Below are positions 19,509 to 28,108 of a DNA stretch of 64,000 nucleotides, piece by piece. This stretch comes from Agrobacterium vitis (GTDB lineage Bacteria > Pseudomonadota > Alphaproteobacteria > Rhizobiales > Rhizobiaceae), in NCBI RefSeq assembly GCF_014926405.1, contig NZ_JACXXJ020000003.1:1409001-1473000 (forward strand). Reading direction: 5' to 3'. The notes below the pieces were generated by a model that did not search any database, was not told the DNA's origin, and saw only the letters and a list, made by a program, of their open reading frames with translations. How positions within the stretch are numbered: the first letter of the stretch is position 1; each line of letters starts with the position of its first letter. A program made the position numbers and the translations under genes.

Positions 19509-20363
19509 ATGCGCTTCATAGCTTTTAAGGAAGATGGCAAGTTAGGTATGGCCGTTAGTCAGGACGGTAAGACATGGAAAGGTCTGAAAGTCGGCGACCC
19601 CGGTTATCCAGGCAATCTTGAGGAGATTTTGCGGGCGGGCGAGATCGTCGAAGCTGGCAAGGTGCTTCTGCAAGGACGCTCGGTTGATCTTGCCGAGATC
19701 GAATTTTTGCCGCCGGTTTCGAATGCATCGAAAGTCATCTGCGTTGGTCTGAACTACGCGGACCATGCTGCCGAGGGTGGTTCGAAAGTGCCGGACTATC
19801 CGACTGTCTTCGCCCGCTTCAACTCCAGCCTGATTGGCCATGGTGCGCCTCTTGTGTGCCCGAAGGTGTCCGAACAGTTCGATTACGAAGCTGAGATGGT
19901 CGCCATCATCGGAAAGGGCGGCCGTGCGATATCGGAAGCCGAGGCCCTCTCGCACGTTGCCGGTTACTCCGTCTTCAACGACGGTTCGGTACGCGATTAT
20001 CAGCTTCGCACACCGCAATGGACGATCGGTAAGAATTTCGACGGAACCGGAGCATTCGGACCGGCCTTCGTGACTGCTGACGAACTCGAGCCCGGCGCGA
20101 CCGGTCTGCGCATCCAGACCAGGCTGAACGGCCGTGTCCTACAGGATGCCTCGACGAGCGACCTCGTTTTCAGCGTGGCGCGTCTTGTCTCCCTCATCAG
20201 CGCGGCCATGACCCTTGAACCGGGCGATGTCATCGTCACCGGCACTCCTGCGGGCGTCGGCCTTGGCCACAAACCCCCGATCTTCATGAAGGAAGGCGAT
20301 GTCTGCGAGATCGAAATCGAAAAGATCGGTCTTCTGAGCAATCCGGTCGTCAAGGAAAAGTGA
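19509..20363 (+). CDS. Fumarylacetoacetate hydrolase-family protein (FAH)
   Basis: A 284-residue cytoplasmic enzyme of the FAH/HpcE superfamily, which hydrolyses, decarboxylates or hydrates 2-oxo or diketo acids such as ring-cleavage products. The motifs VICVGLNYADHAAEG, DYEAEMVAIIGKGGR (two metal-binding acidic residues), NDGSVRDYQ (third acidic ligand) and LEPGDVIVTGTPAGVG are all intact. I take the ATG at 19509, which follows AGGGAGAG, rather than 19488. It opens the plus-strand operon and is 36 bases before the dioxygenase, consistent with acting on its product. Confidence 0.88.
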   Translation: MRFIAFKEDGKLGMAVSQDGKTWKGLKVGDPGYPGNLEEILRAGEIVEAGKVLLQGRSVDLAEIEFLPPVSNASKVICVGLNYADHAAEGGSKVPDYPTVFARFNSSLIGHGAPLVCPKVSEQFDYEAEMVAIIGKGGRAISEAEALSHVAGYSVFNDGSVRDYQLRTPQWTIGKNFDGTGAFGPAFVTADELEPGATGLRIQTRLNGRVLQDASTSDLVFSVARLVSLISAAMTLEPGDVIVTGTPAGVGLGHKPPIFMKEGDVCEIEIEKIGLLSNPVVKEK

Positions 20364-20399
20364 GGCGGACGGTTCGGGCATCGCAAGCGGAGGAATAAG

Positions 20400-21290
20400 A
20401 TGACTTACATGATACGACAGATGGGCCACGTGGCCTTCTACTCACCCGATCCGGAGAATGCCGCCCAGGATCTCGTCGAAATCGTCGGGATGAGGATTAC
20501 CGAGCGCGACGGCGACACGGTCTATCTGTCCAGCAATGACCGTCACCATGAGATCAGCTTCACCAAGGGTGGATCGGGCACCGCGATCGCGATCGGCCTC
20601 GAAGCCGTCTCAGTCGAGGCCGTCGATGAAGTGAAGCGACGTGCCCAATCCGACGGTCTGGAGATCATCGACGACAAGCCCCTCGGAAAACATTACGACA
20701 AGGCCGTCCGGCTGGTCGCTCCGGGTGGCGCTGTCCTGGAAATACATACTCCGATCGCTCGCAACCAGCCCCGGCGTTATAATGGTGTCGGCGCCAATCC
20801 CAAGCGTATCGAACATGCCAATGCATTCGCGCCCAACGTTGCGGCATTCGGAGACTTCGTCGAAAAGGTCCTGGGCATGAAGTTGTCGGATCGCACCGCC
20901 GATGACAAGTTGCGATGGTACCGCGCCGAGGACGGCTTCCATCATGCGATCGCGATGGGGACGGGAGACAGCGTCCTGCATCATTACGCGTTTGACCACT
21001 TTGCAGTGGAAGACCTCGTCAAGATCGCCGACACGCTCTCGCTCAAGGGCAGAGCTATGGCCTGGGGGCCAGGACGTCATGGGGCCGGCGAAAACATCTT
21101 CACTTACTACGCCGATCCGCACGGCTGCATCGTCGAGAATTCGGTGCAGATGGCACATATCGATAACGATGCTGTGTACCAGCCCGGCAATTGGGATGCA
21201 TCCGAAGGTTTGAATGGCCGCTGGATCAATCTCTGGGGAACTCCGCCGACCCCGGCATTCCTCGTACCCGGAATTCCGTTCGCACGCTGA
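20400..21290 (+). CDS. Extradiol-type ring-cleavage dioxygenase (VOC superfamily), copy 1
   Basis: A 296-residue two-domain vicinal-oxygen-chelate protein like catechol 2,3-dioxygenases. The iron triad is readable in domain 2: His in RIEHANAFAP, His in LHHYAFDHF and Glu in GCIVENSVQM. The second-shell residues of the family (FTYYADPHG) are present. It would open a catechol-like ring next to the hydroxyls using Fe(II) and O2; the substrate is not known. GGAGGAATAAG precedes the ATG. A close paralogue, about two-thirds identical by eye, is at 43971-44870 in the other catabolic operon. Confidence 0.85.
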   Translation: MTYMIRQMGHVAFYSPDPENAAQDLVEIVGMRITERDGDTVYLSSNDRHHEISFTKGGSGTAIAIGLEAVSVEAVDEVKRRAQSDGLEIIDDKPLGKHYDKAVRLVAPGGAVLEIHTPIARNQPRRYNGVGANPKRIEHANAFAPNVAAFGDFVEKVLGMKLSDRTADDKLRWYRAEDGFHHAIAMGTGDSVLHHYAFDHFAVEDLVKIADTLSLKGRAMAWGPGRHGAGENIFTYYADPHGCIVENSVQMAHIDNDAVYQPGNWDASEGLNGRWINLWGTPPTPAFLVPGIPFAR

Positions 21291-21299
21291 GAAGATGCG

Positions 21300-21328
21300 C
21301 CTCCCGGCATGGCTTGAATGCCGGGAGG
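21300..21328 (+). terminator. Terminator-like hairpin after the dioxygenase gene
   Basis: An 11-bp perfect GC-rich stem (CCTCCCGGCAT with its complement ATGCCGGGAGG) around a 7-base loop begins nine bases after the dioxygenase stop. It lacks a T-run, so it may act as a processing or attenuation structure that reduces expression of the genes from 21449 onward rather than fully ending the transcript. Confidence 0.55.
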
Positions 21329-21448
21329 CCGTTTGAAGACGAAGATTGTAGTTTTGAACCGATGGGCGGTGTCGCGCCCATCGGAACGTTAGCTGATTGC
21401 CGCGAAGACGACGTCGTAGTTGGCGCAACAGGTCAGGGAGGACAGGTC

Positions 21449-22423
21449 GTGAGGATTGGAGTGACCGGAGCCGGCGGTTTTGTCGGTACTGCGCTGATCC
21501 ATCGCCTTGTAGCGAAGGACATTGGTTGCGGATTTGCAAATCCGACCATCGTCGCGATTGATGCAATGTTGCCTGCCGATCTGCCAACGACGGTTGAACG
21601 CGCGGAAGGCGATCTGTGTGATCCCTCATTTCGACAGCAGCTTTTTGCCGAACCATTCGATGTTCTGTTCCATCTGGCAGCCGTTCCGGGTGGCGCCGCC
21701 GAGCGAGATTATTCTGCCGGGTGGAATCTCAACGTAGAAGCTGCCGTCGCGATGCTGGAATTGCTCGCGCAGCAGAAAACGCCAGCCAGACTGGTCTTCG
21801 CATCGTCGATCGGGGTGTTTGGCGTGCCGCTGCCGAAGACGTCGGTAGATGACGAGACGCTGCCTCTGCCTTCAATGAGCTATGGCACGCAGAAGCTTAT
21901 CCTGGAGGCATTGATTGCGGATTATGCCCGGCGGAAGCTCGTTGACGGTATTGCTGTTCGGCTGCCAGGAATCTTGGCGCGTCCACGCGTCAAGGGCGGA
22001 CATCTCTCTGCTTATATGAGTGACATCCTTCATTCTCTTCGCGCAGGCGAATCCTTTACATGTCCAGTTTCAGAGGATTCATCCTCGTGGTTCATGTCGC
22101 GGTACCGATGTGTCGAAAACCTGGTCCATGCGGCTGCACTACCGAGCTTTTCTCTCGGCCCACGCCGCGCCTTCAACCTTCCGGCCCTACGCCTGACAAT
22201 GACAGAACTGGTCGACGGTGCCGCTGTTCATTTTGGCTCGCGAGTCCGTTCGCTTGTTTCTTACGAACCGGATGCGGCGCTTCAGGCCCAGTTCGGATCC
22301 TATCCGCCGCTTGTGACGGCAATCGCCGACAGGCTCGGTTTCAAACATGACGGCAGTGCGGCGGTGCTGGTCGCGGAAGCGTTGGGCCTCGACCCGGTCG
22401 AAATCGGCGTGGGTGCGGCATGA
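21449..22423 (+). CDS. NAD-dependent epimerase/dehydratase-family protein
   Basis: A 324-residue extended SDR. The Rossmann motif GVTGAGGFVGTAL lies at residues 4-16, the VFASSIG strand carries a catalytic Ser, and SYGTQK gives the Tyr-x3-Lys pair. The C-terminal substrate domain includes VRLPGILARPRVKGG, resembling D-erythronate dehydrogenase-type members that oxidise sugar acids. I choose the GTG at 21449 because GGGAGGA sits 8 bases upstream; earlier in-frame ATGs read through the hairpin region. Its stop overlaps the next ATG (22420), so it is coupled to the SDR. The substrate is not assigned. Confidence 0.82.
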   Translation: MRIGVTGAGGFVGTALIHRLVAKDIGCGFANPTIVAIDAMLPADLPTTVERAEGDLCDPSFRQQLFAEPFDVLFHLAAVPGGAAERDYSAGWNLNVEAAVAMLELLAQQKTPARLVFASSIGVFGVPLPKTSVDDETLPLPSMSYGTQKLILEALIADYARRKLVDGIAVRLPGILARPRVKGGHLSAYMSDILHSLRAGESFTCPVSEDSSSWFMSRYRCVENLVHAAALPSFSLGPRRAFNLPALRLTMTELVDGAAVHFGSRVRSLVSYEPDAALQAQFGSYPPLVTAIADRLGFKHDGSAAVLVAEALGLDPVEIGVGAA

Positions 22424-23199
22424 GTGCTGCTTTGACGCTGCCCATTTCCCCCGGCTTCCGCCTCGACGGACGCCATGCTCTGGTGACGGGCGCAGGCCGC
22501 GGGCTTGGTCTCGCAGCGGCGACGGCACTGGCCGAGGCCGGGGCTGCGGTGACACTTGCGGCGCGGACGCTCGCGGAGATCGAAGACGCAGCCAGGGCCC
22601 TTCGCGACCGAGGTCTGAAGGCTTCGGCCCATGCCGTGGATGTCACCGATACCCAGGCGATAGCCGCGCTGATGGTAGGCGCCGACGCGCCGTTCGACAT
22701 CCTCGTCAACAATGCCGGCACCAACAAGCCTGGACCGTTCGTCGAGGTGACGGAGGCGAACTACGACCTCGTCATGGGTTTGAACGTCCGCTCAGCCTTC
22801 TTCACGTCGCAGGCCTTCGCGCGGCGGCTGATCGTGGAGAACCGGCCGGGCGTCATCATCAACATGACCTCGCAGATGGGGCATGTGGGCGCTGCTAGAC
22901 GGACGATCTATTGCGCGTCGAAGCATGCGCTCGAAGGCCTGACGAAGGCGCTCGCCGTCGAGCTTGCGGAGCATGGCATCCGCGTCAACAGCGTGGCGCC
23001 GACCTTTATCGAAACCCCGATGACGAAGCCCTTTTTCGAAGACGAGGAATTCCGGCGGCAGACACTCTCGAAGATCAAGCTCGGGCGCATCGGCAGGGTC
23101 GAGGATATCATGGGCGCGATCGTCTACCTGGCCTCCGATGCGGCGGCCCTGGTGACGGGAACGTCCCTTCTGGTGGATGGCGGCTGGACCGCCGAATGA
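22420..23199 (+). CDS. Short-chain dehydrogenase/reductase (SDR)
   Basis: A 259-residue classical SDR that should interconvert a hydroxyl and a ketone with NAD(P). TGAGRGLG binds the cofactor, NNAG is present, and the catalytic set is Ser in MTSQMG with Tyr-Cys-Ala-Ser-Lys (YCASK). The tail [14 protein letters not shown] is typical. It overlaps the previous gene by four bases and is followed 34 bases later by the HisD-like gene. The three dehydrogenases in a row suggest successive oxidation steps on a polyhydroxylated or alicyclic intermediate. Confidence 0.88.
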   Translation: MSAALTLPISPGFRLDGRHALVTGAGRGLGLAAATALAEAGAAVTLAARTLAEIEDAARALRDRGLKASAHAVDVTDTQAIAALMVGADAPFDILVNNAGTNKPGPFVEVTEANYDLVMGLNVRSAFFTSQAFARRLIVENRPGVIINMTSQMGHVGAARRTIYCASKHALEGLTKALAVELAEHGIRVNSVAPTFIETPMTKPFFEDEEFRRQTLSKIKLGRIGRVEDIMGAIVYLASDAAALVTGTSLLVDGGWTAE

Positions 23200-23233
23200 T
23201 GAGTGCCGCGTTTTGCGGCTGAGTGAGGAAACG

Positions 23234-24520
23234 ATGATCCGGTACCTGAAAAAGGGCGGCAATGCCGCCGAATCCGCCGAGGCCGACCGCAAGGTCCGCC
23301 AGACCGTCGAGGCGATCCTGGAGGACGTGACCACCCGCGGCGACGCGGCGGTCCGCGACCTTTCGGTGAAGTTCGACAAGTGGTCGCCCGAGAGCTTCCG
23401 CCTGACGAAAGAAGAAATCGATGCGCTGATCGCCAGCGTACCGGTCGGCGTCATCGACGACATCAAGTTCGCGCAGGCGCAGATTCGTCGGTTTGCCGAA
23501 GCCCAACTCGCCTCGATGAAAGAGATCGAGGTGGAGACGCTGCCGGGCATCCGGCTCGGCCACCGCCACGTGCCGATGGAAAGCGTCGGCTGCTATATTC
23601 CCGGCGGCCGCTACCCGATGGTGGCCTCGGCCCATATGAGCGTGCTGACCGCCAAGGTCGCGGGCGTGAAACGCGTCATCGCCTGCACGCCGCCCTTGAA
23701 CGGTGCTGCGCCGGCCGCGACCATCGCCGCCATGGCGCTTGCCGGCGCCGACGAGATCTACGTGCTCGGCGGCATCCAGGCCGTCGCAGCCATGGGTATC
23801 GGCACCGAGACGATCAAACCCGTCGACATGCTGGTCGGCCCCGGCAACGCCTTCGTCGCCGAAGCCAAGCGACAGCTCTACGGCAAGGTCGGCATCGACC
23901 TCTTCGCCGGCCCGACCGAGACGCTTGTGATTGCAGACGATACCGTCGATGCCGAGATCTGCGCGACCGACCTTCTCGGCCAGGCCGAACATGGCCCGAC
24001 CTCTCCGGCCGTGCTGCTCACCACCTCGCAACGCATCGCCGACCAGATCGAAGATCAGATCCAGCGGCAGCTTTCCCGCCTTCCGACCGCCGATATCGCC
24101 TCGGTCTCCTGGCGCGACTATGGCGAGGTCATCCTGTGCGATACGGACGAGGAACTGCTTTCCGAAGCCGATCGCATCGCCTCGGAACATGTGCAGGTGA
24201 TGACCGCCAACCCGCGCTGGTTCCTGGAGAATATGCGCAATTACGGCGCGCTGTTCCTCGGCCCGCGCACCAACGTTGCTTATGGTGACAAGGTGATCGG
24301 CACCAACCACACGCTGCCGACCAAGCGCGCGGCGCGCTACACCGGCGGCCTGTGGGTCGGCAAGTTCCTGAAGACCTGCACCTATCAGGAGGTGACGACG
24401 GATGCCGCCTCCGCACTGATCGGCGACTATTGCTCGCGGCTCTGCGCCATCGAAAACTTTGCCGGCCACAAGGAACAGGCCGACATCCGCGTGCGCCGCT
24501 ATGGCGGCAAGAATGCCTGA
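23234..24520 (+). CDS. Histidinol dehydrogenase-family protein (HisD paralogue)
   Basis: A 428-residue zinc dehydrogenase. The HisD metal and catalytic sites are intact: GQAEHG supplies Gln and His, SEHVQV the Glu-His pair, GDKVIGTNH the Asp, and NFAGHKEQ the final His; [12 protein letters not shown] is also present. The family makes histidine in biosynthesis, but paralogues oxidise other alcohols to acids (for example sulfopropanediol dehydrogenase, HpsN). Its place between an SDR and an FAH hydrolase, with no other his gene near, supports a catabolic role. GAGGAAACG precedes the ATG at 23234. The substrate is unknown. Confidence 0.85.
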   Translation: MIRYLKKGGNAAESAEADRKVRQTVEAILEDVTTRGDAAVRDLSVKFDKWSPESFRLTKEEIDALIASVPVGVIDDIKFAQAQIRRFAEAQLASMKEIEVETLPGIRLGHRHVPMESVGCYIPGGRYPMVASAHMSVLTAKVAGVKRVIACTPPLNGAAPAATIAAMALAGADEIYVLGGIQAVAAMGIGTETIKPVDMLVGPGNAFVAEAKRQLYGKVGIDLFAGPTETLVIADDTVDAEICATDLLGQAEHGPTSPAVLLTTSQRIADQIEDQIQRQLSRLPTADIASVSWRDYGEVILCDTDEELLSEADRIASEHVQVMTANPRWFLENMRNYGALFLGPRTNVAYGDKVIGTNHTLPTKRAARYTGGLWVGKFLKTCTYQEVTTDAASALIGDYCSRLCAIENFAGHKEQADIRVRRYGGKNA

Positions 24521-24541
24521 GTATTCGGAAGGGAGGAAGAC

Positions 24542-25534
24542 ATGAAGCTTGCGACAATTCCGAACGGCACCCGAGATGGCGAACTGGTGGTCGTCTCGGC
24601 CGATCTTTCCCGGGCGGTCTCCGCCCGTGAGATCGCGCCGAACCTTTTGACCGCCTTCGAGGACTGGTCATCCGCCGAACCGAAACTCAGGGCACTTGCC
24701 AAGGACTTGGCCGAAGACCTCGCCAAAAACACCTTCGCCTTCGACCAGGCGACGGCGCTTTCGCCGCTGCCGCGGTCCTTCCAGTGGATCGACGGTTCCT
24801 GCTTCAAGAACCATCTCTATCTGATGGCGAAGGCGACGGGCCGTGATCCCGAGATCGAGATGAACTCGCCCTTTCCGCTGATGTACCAGGGCATGTCGGA
24901 CGACTTCTACCGTCCGCATGGCGATATCCCGTTGCCGCGCGAGGAGGACAATATCGACTTCGAGGCGGAAGTCGGGATCGTGCTGGACGAGGTGCCGATG
25001 GGCACGACGGCCGCAGAAGCTCCGCAATACGTCAGGCTGATCCTGCTGATCAACGACGTCTCCTGCCGCGTCTATGTGAAGCGGGAGATTACCGTCGGCT
25101 TCGGCTGGATGAACGCCAAGCCGTCGACCGCCTTCTCGCCGGTTGCCGTGACGCCCGATGAATTGGGTGCGGCATGGACCGGGAAGGTGGAACTGCCGAT
25201 CCGGGTGGACTGGAACGGCATCCGGTTCGGCGAACCGAACGGCCGGGAAATGTCCTACACGTTCTACGAACTGATCGAACACGCTGCCCGCACCCGCAAG
25301 CTTGCCGCCGGCACGATCTTCGGTTCCGGCACGATCTCCAACGCCGACTACAGGAATGTCGGCTCCGCCTGCATCGCCGAGCGTCGCTCGATCGAAATGC
25401 TCGAACATGGCGAACACCGGACCGGCTTCATGAAGTTCGGTGATACCGTCCGAATCGAGATGTTCGACAAGGACGGCATCTCCATCTTCGGAGCTATCGA
25501 ACAGACGGTCACCAAGTACGAAAAGGTGGCGTGA
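24542..25534 (+). CDS. Fumarylacetoacetase-like hydrolase (FAH superfamily)
   Basis: A 330-residue enzyme of the bacterial fumarylacetoacetase-like branch, which has an extra N-terminal domain (MKLATIPNGTRDGELVVVS). The catalytic C-terminal part shows DFEAEVGIVLDEVPMG with metal-binding Glu residues, LINDVSCR with the third acidic residue, FGWMNAKPSTAFSPVAV and AAGTIFGSGTISN. The family cleaves a C-C bond in a 1,3-diketo acid. GGGAGGAAGAC precedes the ATG. It is a different subfamily from the FAH proteins at 19509 and 48561, so it likely acts at another step. The SDR gene follows within two bases. Confidence 0.86.
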   Translation: MKLATIPNGTRDGELVVVSADLSRAVSAREIAPNLLTAFEDWSSAEPKLRALAKDLAEDLAKNTFAFDQATALSPLPRSFQWIDGSCFKNHLYLMAKATGRDPEIEMNSPFPLMYQGMSDDFYRPHGDIPLPREEDNIDFEAEVGIVLDEVPMGTTAAEAPQYVRLILLINDVSCRVYVKREITVGFGWMNAKPSTAFSPVAVTPDELGAAWTGKVELPIRVDWNGIRFGEPNGREMSYTFYELIEHAARTRKLAAGTIFGSGTISNADYRNVGSACIAERRSIEMLEHGEHRTGFMKFGDTVRIEMFDKDGISIFGAIEQTVTKYEKVA

Positions 25535-25535
25535 T

Positions 25536-26312
25536 ATGGCTGTAGCAAACGAACTTTTCGACCTGACGGGAAAGGTCGCCCTCGTCACCGGAGCTCATCG
25601 CGGGATTGGCTTTGCGATAGCCGAGGAGCTGGCAAAAGCCGGCGCGCGGGTTGCGATCTGCAGCAACGATCAGCAGGCTGTCGCACAAGCAGCGAACACG
25701 CTTCGCGAAAGAGGCCATGACGTCCGTGGTTTCTGCTGCGACGTGTCCTCCAATCCCGCACTGGATGATCTGGTGTCGGCGACGCGGAAGGCTTTCGGCC
25801 GGATCGACATCCTCGTCTGCAACGCCGGGATCGCACCCCATTTCGGGCCGATGGCAACCGCCAGCGACGAAGAGTACGACGCGACGATGCGGGTAAACCT
25901 CTACAGCGCCATGCAGCTTGCCAACTGCGTCATTCCGGAGATGGTGGAGCGCCAGGACGGCGTGGTGATCTTCACCTCAAGCATTGCTGGACTGCGTGGT
26001 AATGGAAAACTCGGCGTTTATGCTCTGTCCAAAGCCGCAATCGCCCAGCTTGCGCGCAATCTCGCCGTGGAGCATGGACCGGACAATGTCAGGGTCAACG
26101 CTATTTCTCCCGGACTTACCAAAACCGAGTTCGCCACCCCCATCCTCAGCAACGAAGAGGGGCTTAAGGTGAGGCTCGGGAAAACGCCATTGCGTCGAGC
26201 TGCAGACCCCCGGGAGATTGCCGGTGCCGCGGTGTTTTTATCTGCGGCGGCAGGCGGATTCATAACAGGGCATAATCTGGTCATTGACGGGGGAACAATG
26301 ATTTCGGATTGA
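25536..26312 (+). CDS. Short-chain dehydrogenase/reductase (SDR), second in operon
   Basis: A 258-residue classical SDR. TGAHRGIG binds the cofactor and CNAG replaces the usual NNAG. Catalysis uses Ser in FTSSIAG and the Tyr-Ala-Leu-Ser-Lys motif. The C-terminal ITGHNLVIDGGTMISD closes the fold. The ATG at 25536 overlaps nothing and starts one base after the hydrolase stop, so coupling is tight. It is only modestly similar to the SDR at 22420 and may act on a separate step. Confidence 0.87.
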   Translation: MAVANELFDLTGKVALVTGAHRGIGFAIAEELAKAGARVAICSNDQQAVAQAANTLRERGHDVRGFCCDVSSNPALDDLVSATRKAFGRIDILVCNAGIAPHFGPMATASDEEYDATMRVNLYSAMQLANCVIPEMVERQDGVVIFTSSIAGLRGNGKLGVYALSKAAIAQLARNLAVEHGPDNVRVNAISPGLTKTEFATPILSNEEGLKVRLGKTPLRRAADPREIAGAAVFLSAAAGGFITGHNLVIDGGTMISD

Positions 26313-26391
26313 TTCGAAAACATGCGACTGAATCGACAATAGAAAAGGCGAGGGCACCAAATATTCGACACAAAAGTATTTTTTTTTGAAA

Positions 26392-26401
26392 AAAATATTT
26401 T
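26392..26401. promoter_or_regulatory. Candidate GntR operator, AAAATATTTT (autoregulation)
   Basis: The same palindrome as at 19437-19446, set in a very AT-rich stretch (26375-26405), 30 bases before the GntR start. It is positioned to overlap that gene's promoter. Confidence 0.4.
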
Positions 26402-26431
26402 ATTGTGCCATCAAGGTGGCGGAGGATCTAA

Positions 26432-27094
26432 ATGGTCAATACAAGTCGCATTGTTCAAGCTTACGATACGCTGAAGCAGAGCATTCTGAACGGCTCCTTC
26501 CGACCTCGGACAAGGCTGCGCATCGAACATCTCTCGGAAAAGTTCGATGTAGGGCCTGGAGCGATCCGTGAGGCGCTGTCTCGGCTGACCTCGGAAGGCA
26601 TGGTCGTGGCGGAGCCGCAACGCGGGTTTCTGGTTGCGCCGATCTCGAAGTCGGATCTTCAGGATCTGACCACAGTCCGGATAGAAATCGAGGTGAAATG
26701 CCTTCGCCGTTCGATCGAGCTGGGAGACGTCGCTTGGGAGACGCAGGTTTTGTCTGCAAACCACCTTATGGCAAGGACTCCCGAATATACGGATAACGGC
26801 GAAAGCCACCCGGACTGGGCGGTTGTTCATACCAATTTTCATGACGCGCTTGTCGCTGCATGCGGAAGTCCCTGGCGGCTGAAGCTTCGCGGCCAGCTTT
26901 TCCTTCAAGCCGAACGCTACCGCCGCCTGTCAGTACCTCATGCACGGTTGGAGCGTGATGTTGCCGGCGAGCATCGGATGCTGGCAGAGGCGACGCTTGC
27001 CCGGGATGCTGATACTGCGATGAAGCTGGTGGAAGAGCACTTCCAGAAGACGGCCGATCTGCTGTTGGCTTCCGATGCCCCATTCGATGACTGA
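26432..27094 (+). CDS. GntR-family transcriptional regulator (FadR/FCD subgroup)
   Basis: A 220-residue DNA-binding regulator. Residues 8-75 form the winged helix (AYDTLKQSILNGSF, FDVGPGAIREALSRLTSEG). The rest is an all-helical FCD ligand domain with metal-binding His/Asp positions (HTNFHDALVAACG, EHRMLAEA). Such proteins usually repress a neighbouring catabolic operon until a metabolite binds. It lies directly after that operon, and the AAAATATTTT motif occurs both before it and before the first operon gene. The ATG at 26432 has only a moderate site (GGCGGAGGA). Confidence 0.88.
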   Translation: MVNTSRIVQAYDTLKQSILNGSFRPRTRLRIEHLSEKFDVGPGAIREALSRLTSEGMVVAEPQRGFLVAPISKSDLQDLTTVRIEIEVKCLRRSIELGDVAWETQVLSANHLMARTPEYTDNGESHPDWAVVHTNFHDALVAACGSPWRLKLRGQLFLQAERYRRLSVPHARLERDVAGEHRMLAEATLARDADTAMKLVEEHFQKTADLLLASDAPFDD

Positions 27095-27256
27095 GACACC
27101 CGACGATCATTTTTGGTCCGCGGTATCCCGGAAACCTTTCGAGGCAATATCCGAATTTCGGCTTCATCCCGTCGGCTTTGCCGGATGGGCCTCTGACGAC
27201 TTTTACCCAGGATTGCCGCCACGCGCGCGAAACCCCATCAATTACGGAGATCAAAG

Positions 27257-27820
27257 ATGCCAAAGCTTCTCGTTATCGCCTGCAGCACACGCCCAACCCG
27301 CGTCGGCTTTCCAATTGCCGAATGGACAGTCGAGCGCGCGCGACTTGATGGAAGGTTCGAGGTCGAGCTCGCCGATCTACGTGAGCTCAATCTGCCGAAC
27401 TACGACGAACCGCACCATCCGCGCCTTCATCAGTACCAGCACGAGCATACCAAGAAATGGAGCGCAGTCGTGGAGCGTGCAGATGCGGTCGTTTTCGTGA
27501 CGCCGGAATACAATCACAGCTTTCCCGGGGCCCTTAAGAACGCGATCGATTATCTCCATGACGAATGGAAGTTCAAGCCTGCTGCTTTCGTCAGTTATGG
27601 CGGTATCGCTGCCGGAACGCGTTCGGTCCAGGCGCTGAAGCCGGTGATAGATTGCCTGCGTATGATCCCGGTCTTCGAAGGGATCAACATCGCCTTCGTG
27701 CACGAGCTTCTCAAGGACGGAAAGTTTGCCGCAACTCAGCCGCATGAGGTCGCAGCCACATCGATGTTTGACACCTTGTTTTTCTGGTCGGGACGTAACA
27801 GCGAACTGTATGTGCATTGA
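27257..27820 (+). CDS. NADPH-dependent FMN reductase
   Basis: A 187-residue flavodoxin-like reductase. The FMN loop ACSTRPTRVG lies near residues 8-17, and TPEYNHSFPGALKNAIDYL near 80-98 is the family signature. It reduces FMN or quinones with NAD(P)H. In this setting it could supply reduced flavin to the acyl-CoA-dehydrogenase-like monooxygenases, or protect against quinones formed from catechols. It stands 162 bases after the GntR gene; whether they share a transcript is unclear. An ATCAAAG stretch before the ATG gives a weak site. Confidence 0.88.
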   Translation: MPKLLVIACSTRPTRVGFPIAEWTVERARLDGRFEVELADLRELNLPNYDEPHHPRLHQYQHEHTKKWSAVVERADAVVFVTPEYNHSFPGALKNAIDYLHDEWKFKPAAFVSYGGIAAGTRSVQALKPVIDCLRMIPVFEGINIAFVHELLKDGKFAATQPHEVAATSMFDTLFFWSGRNSELYVH

Positions 27821-28108
27821 AGGCCTCAGTGTAAACCCGGCCCAAACTGTCGTTGCGGTTCGCAAATTCGCTTGCTTGGCCGGATCGCACCAAGCCGATT
27901 CAGAAAAACTCCGGGAACGCTTTTCATATCACACTCTCTGCTTCTTGTGAGATAAGAAGCGCTGGCTCGGGTAGCGGCGCTTGCCGGCGATGGGGGATGG
28001 ACCGTAGAACGCGAGGCACCATTTTAAGGAATGCCGGGCCGGGTTAGAGCGTCCCAGGGTATCGCTTGCCCACTCCGTGATCGGACTGTCTCCATCTCCG
28101 CTTCAATC
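27821..28108. other. Convergent intergenic region
   Basis: About 290 bases between the reductase and the 3' end of the broken kinase gene, which point toward each other. No gene or clear terminator is visible. Confidence 0.4.

Noticed and set aside
23108..24469. 453-codon minus-strand frame
   Set aside because: Shadow of the HisD-like gene, whose metal ligands and motifs are on the plus strand; composition rich in Gly, Arg, Asp and His without a fold.
24668..25588. 306-codon minus-strand frame
   Set aside because: Antisense to the fumarylacetoacetase-like gene; no start site or family.
26375..26405. T- and A-runs before the GntR gene as a terminator for the upstream SDR
   Set aside because: No GC stem precedes the T-run; the AT-rich stretch fits a promoter and operator better.
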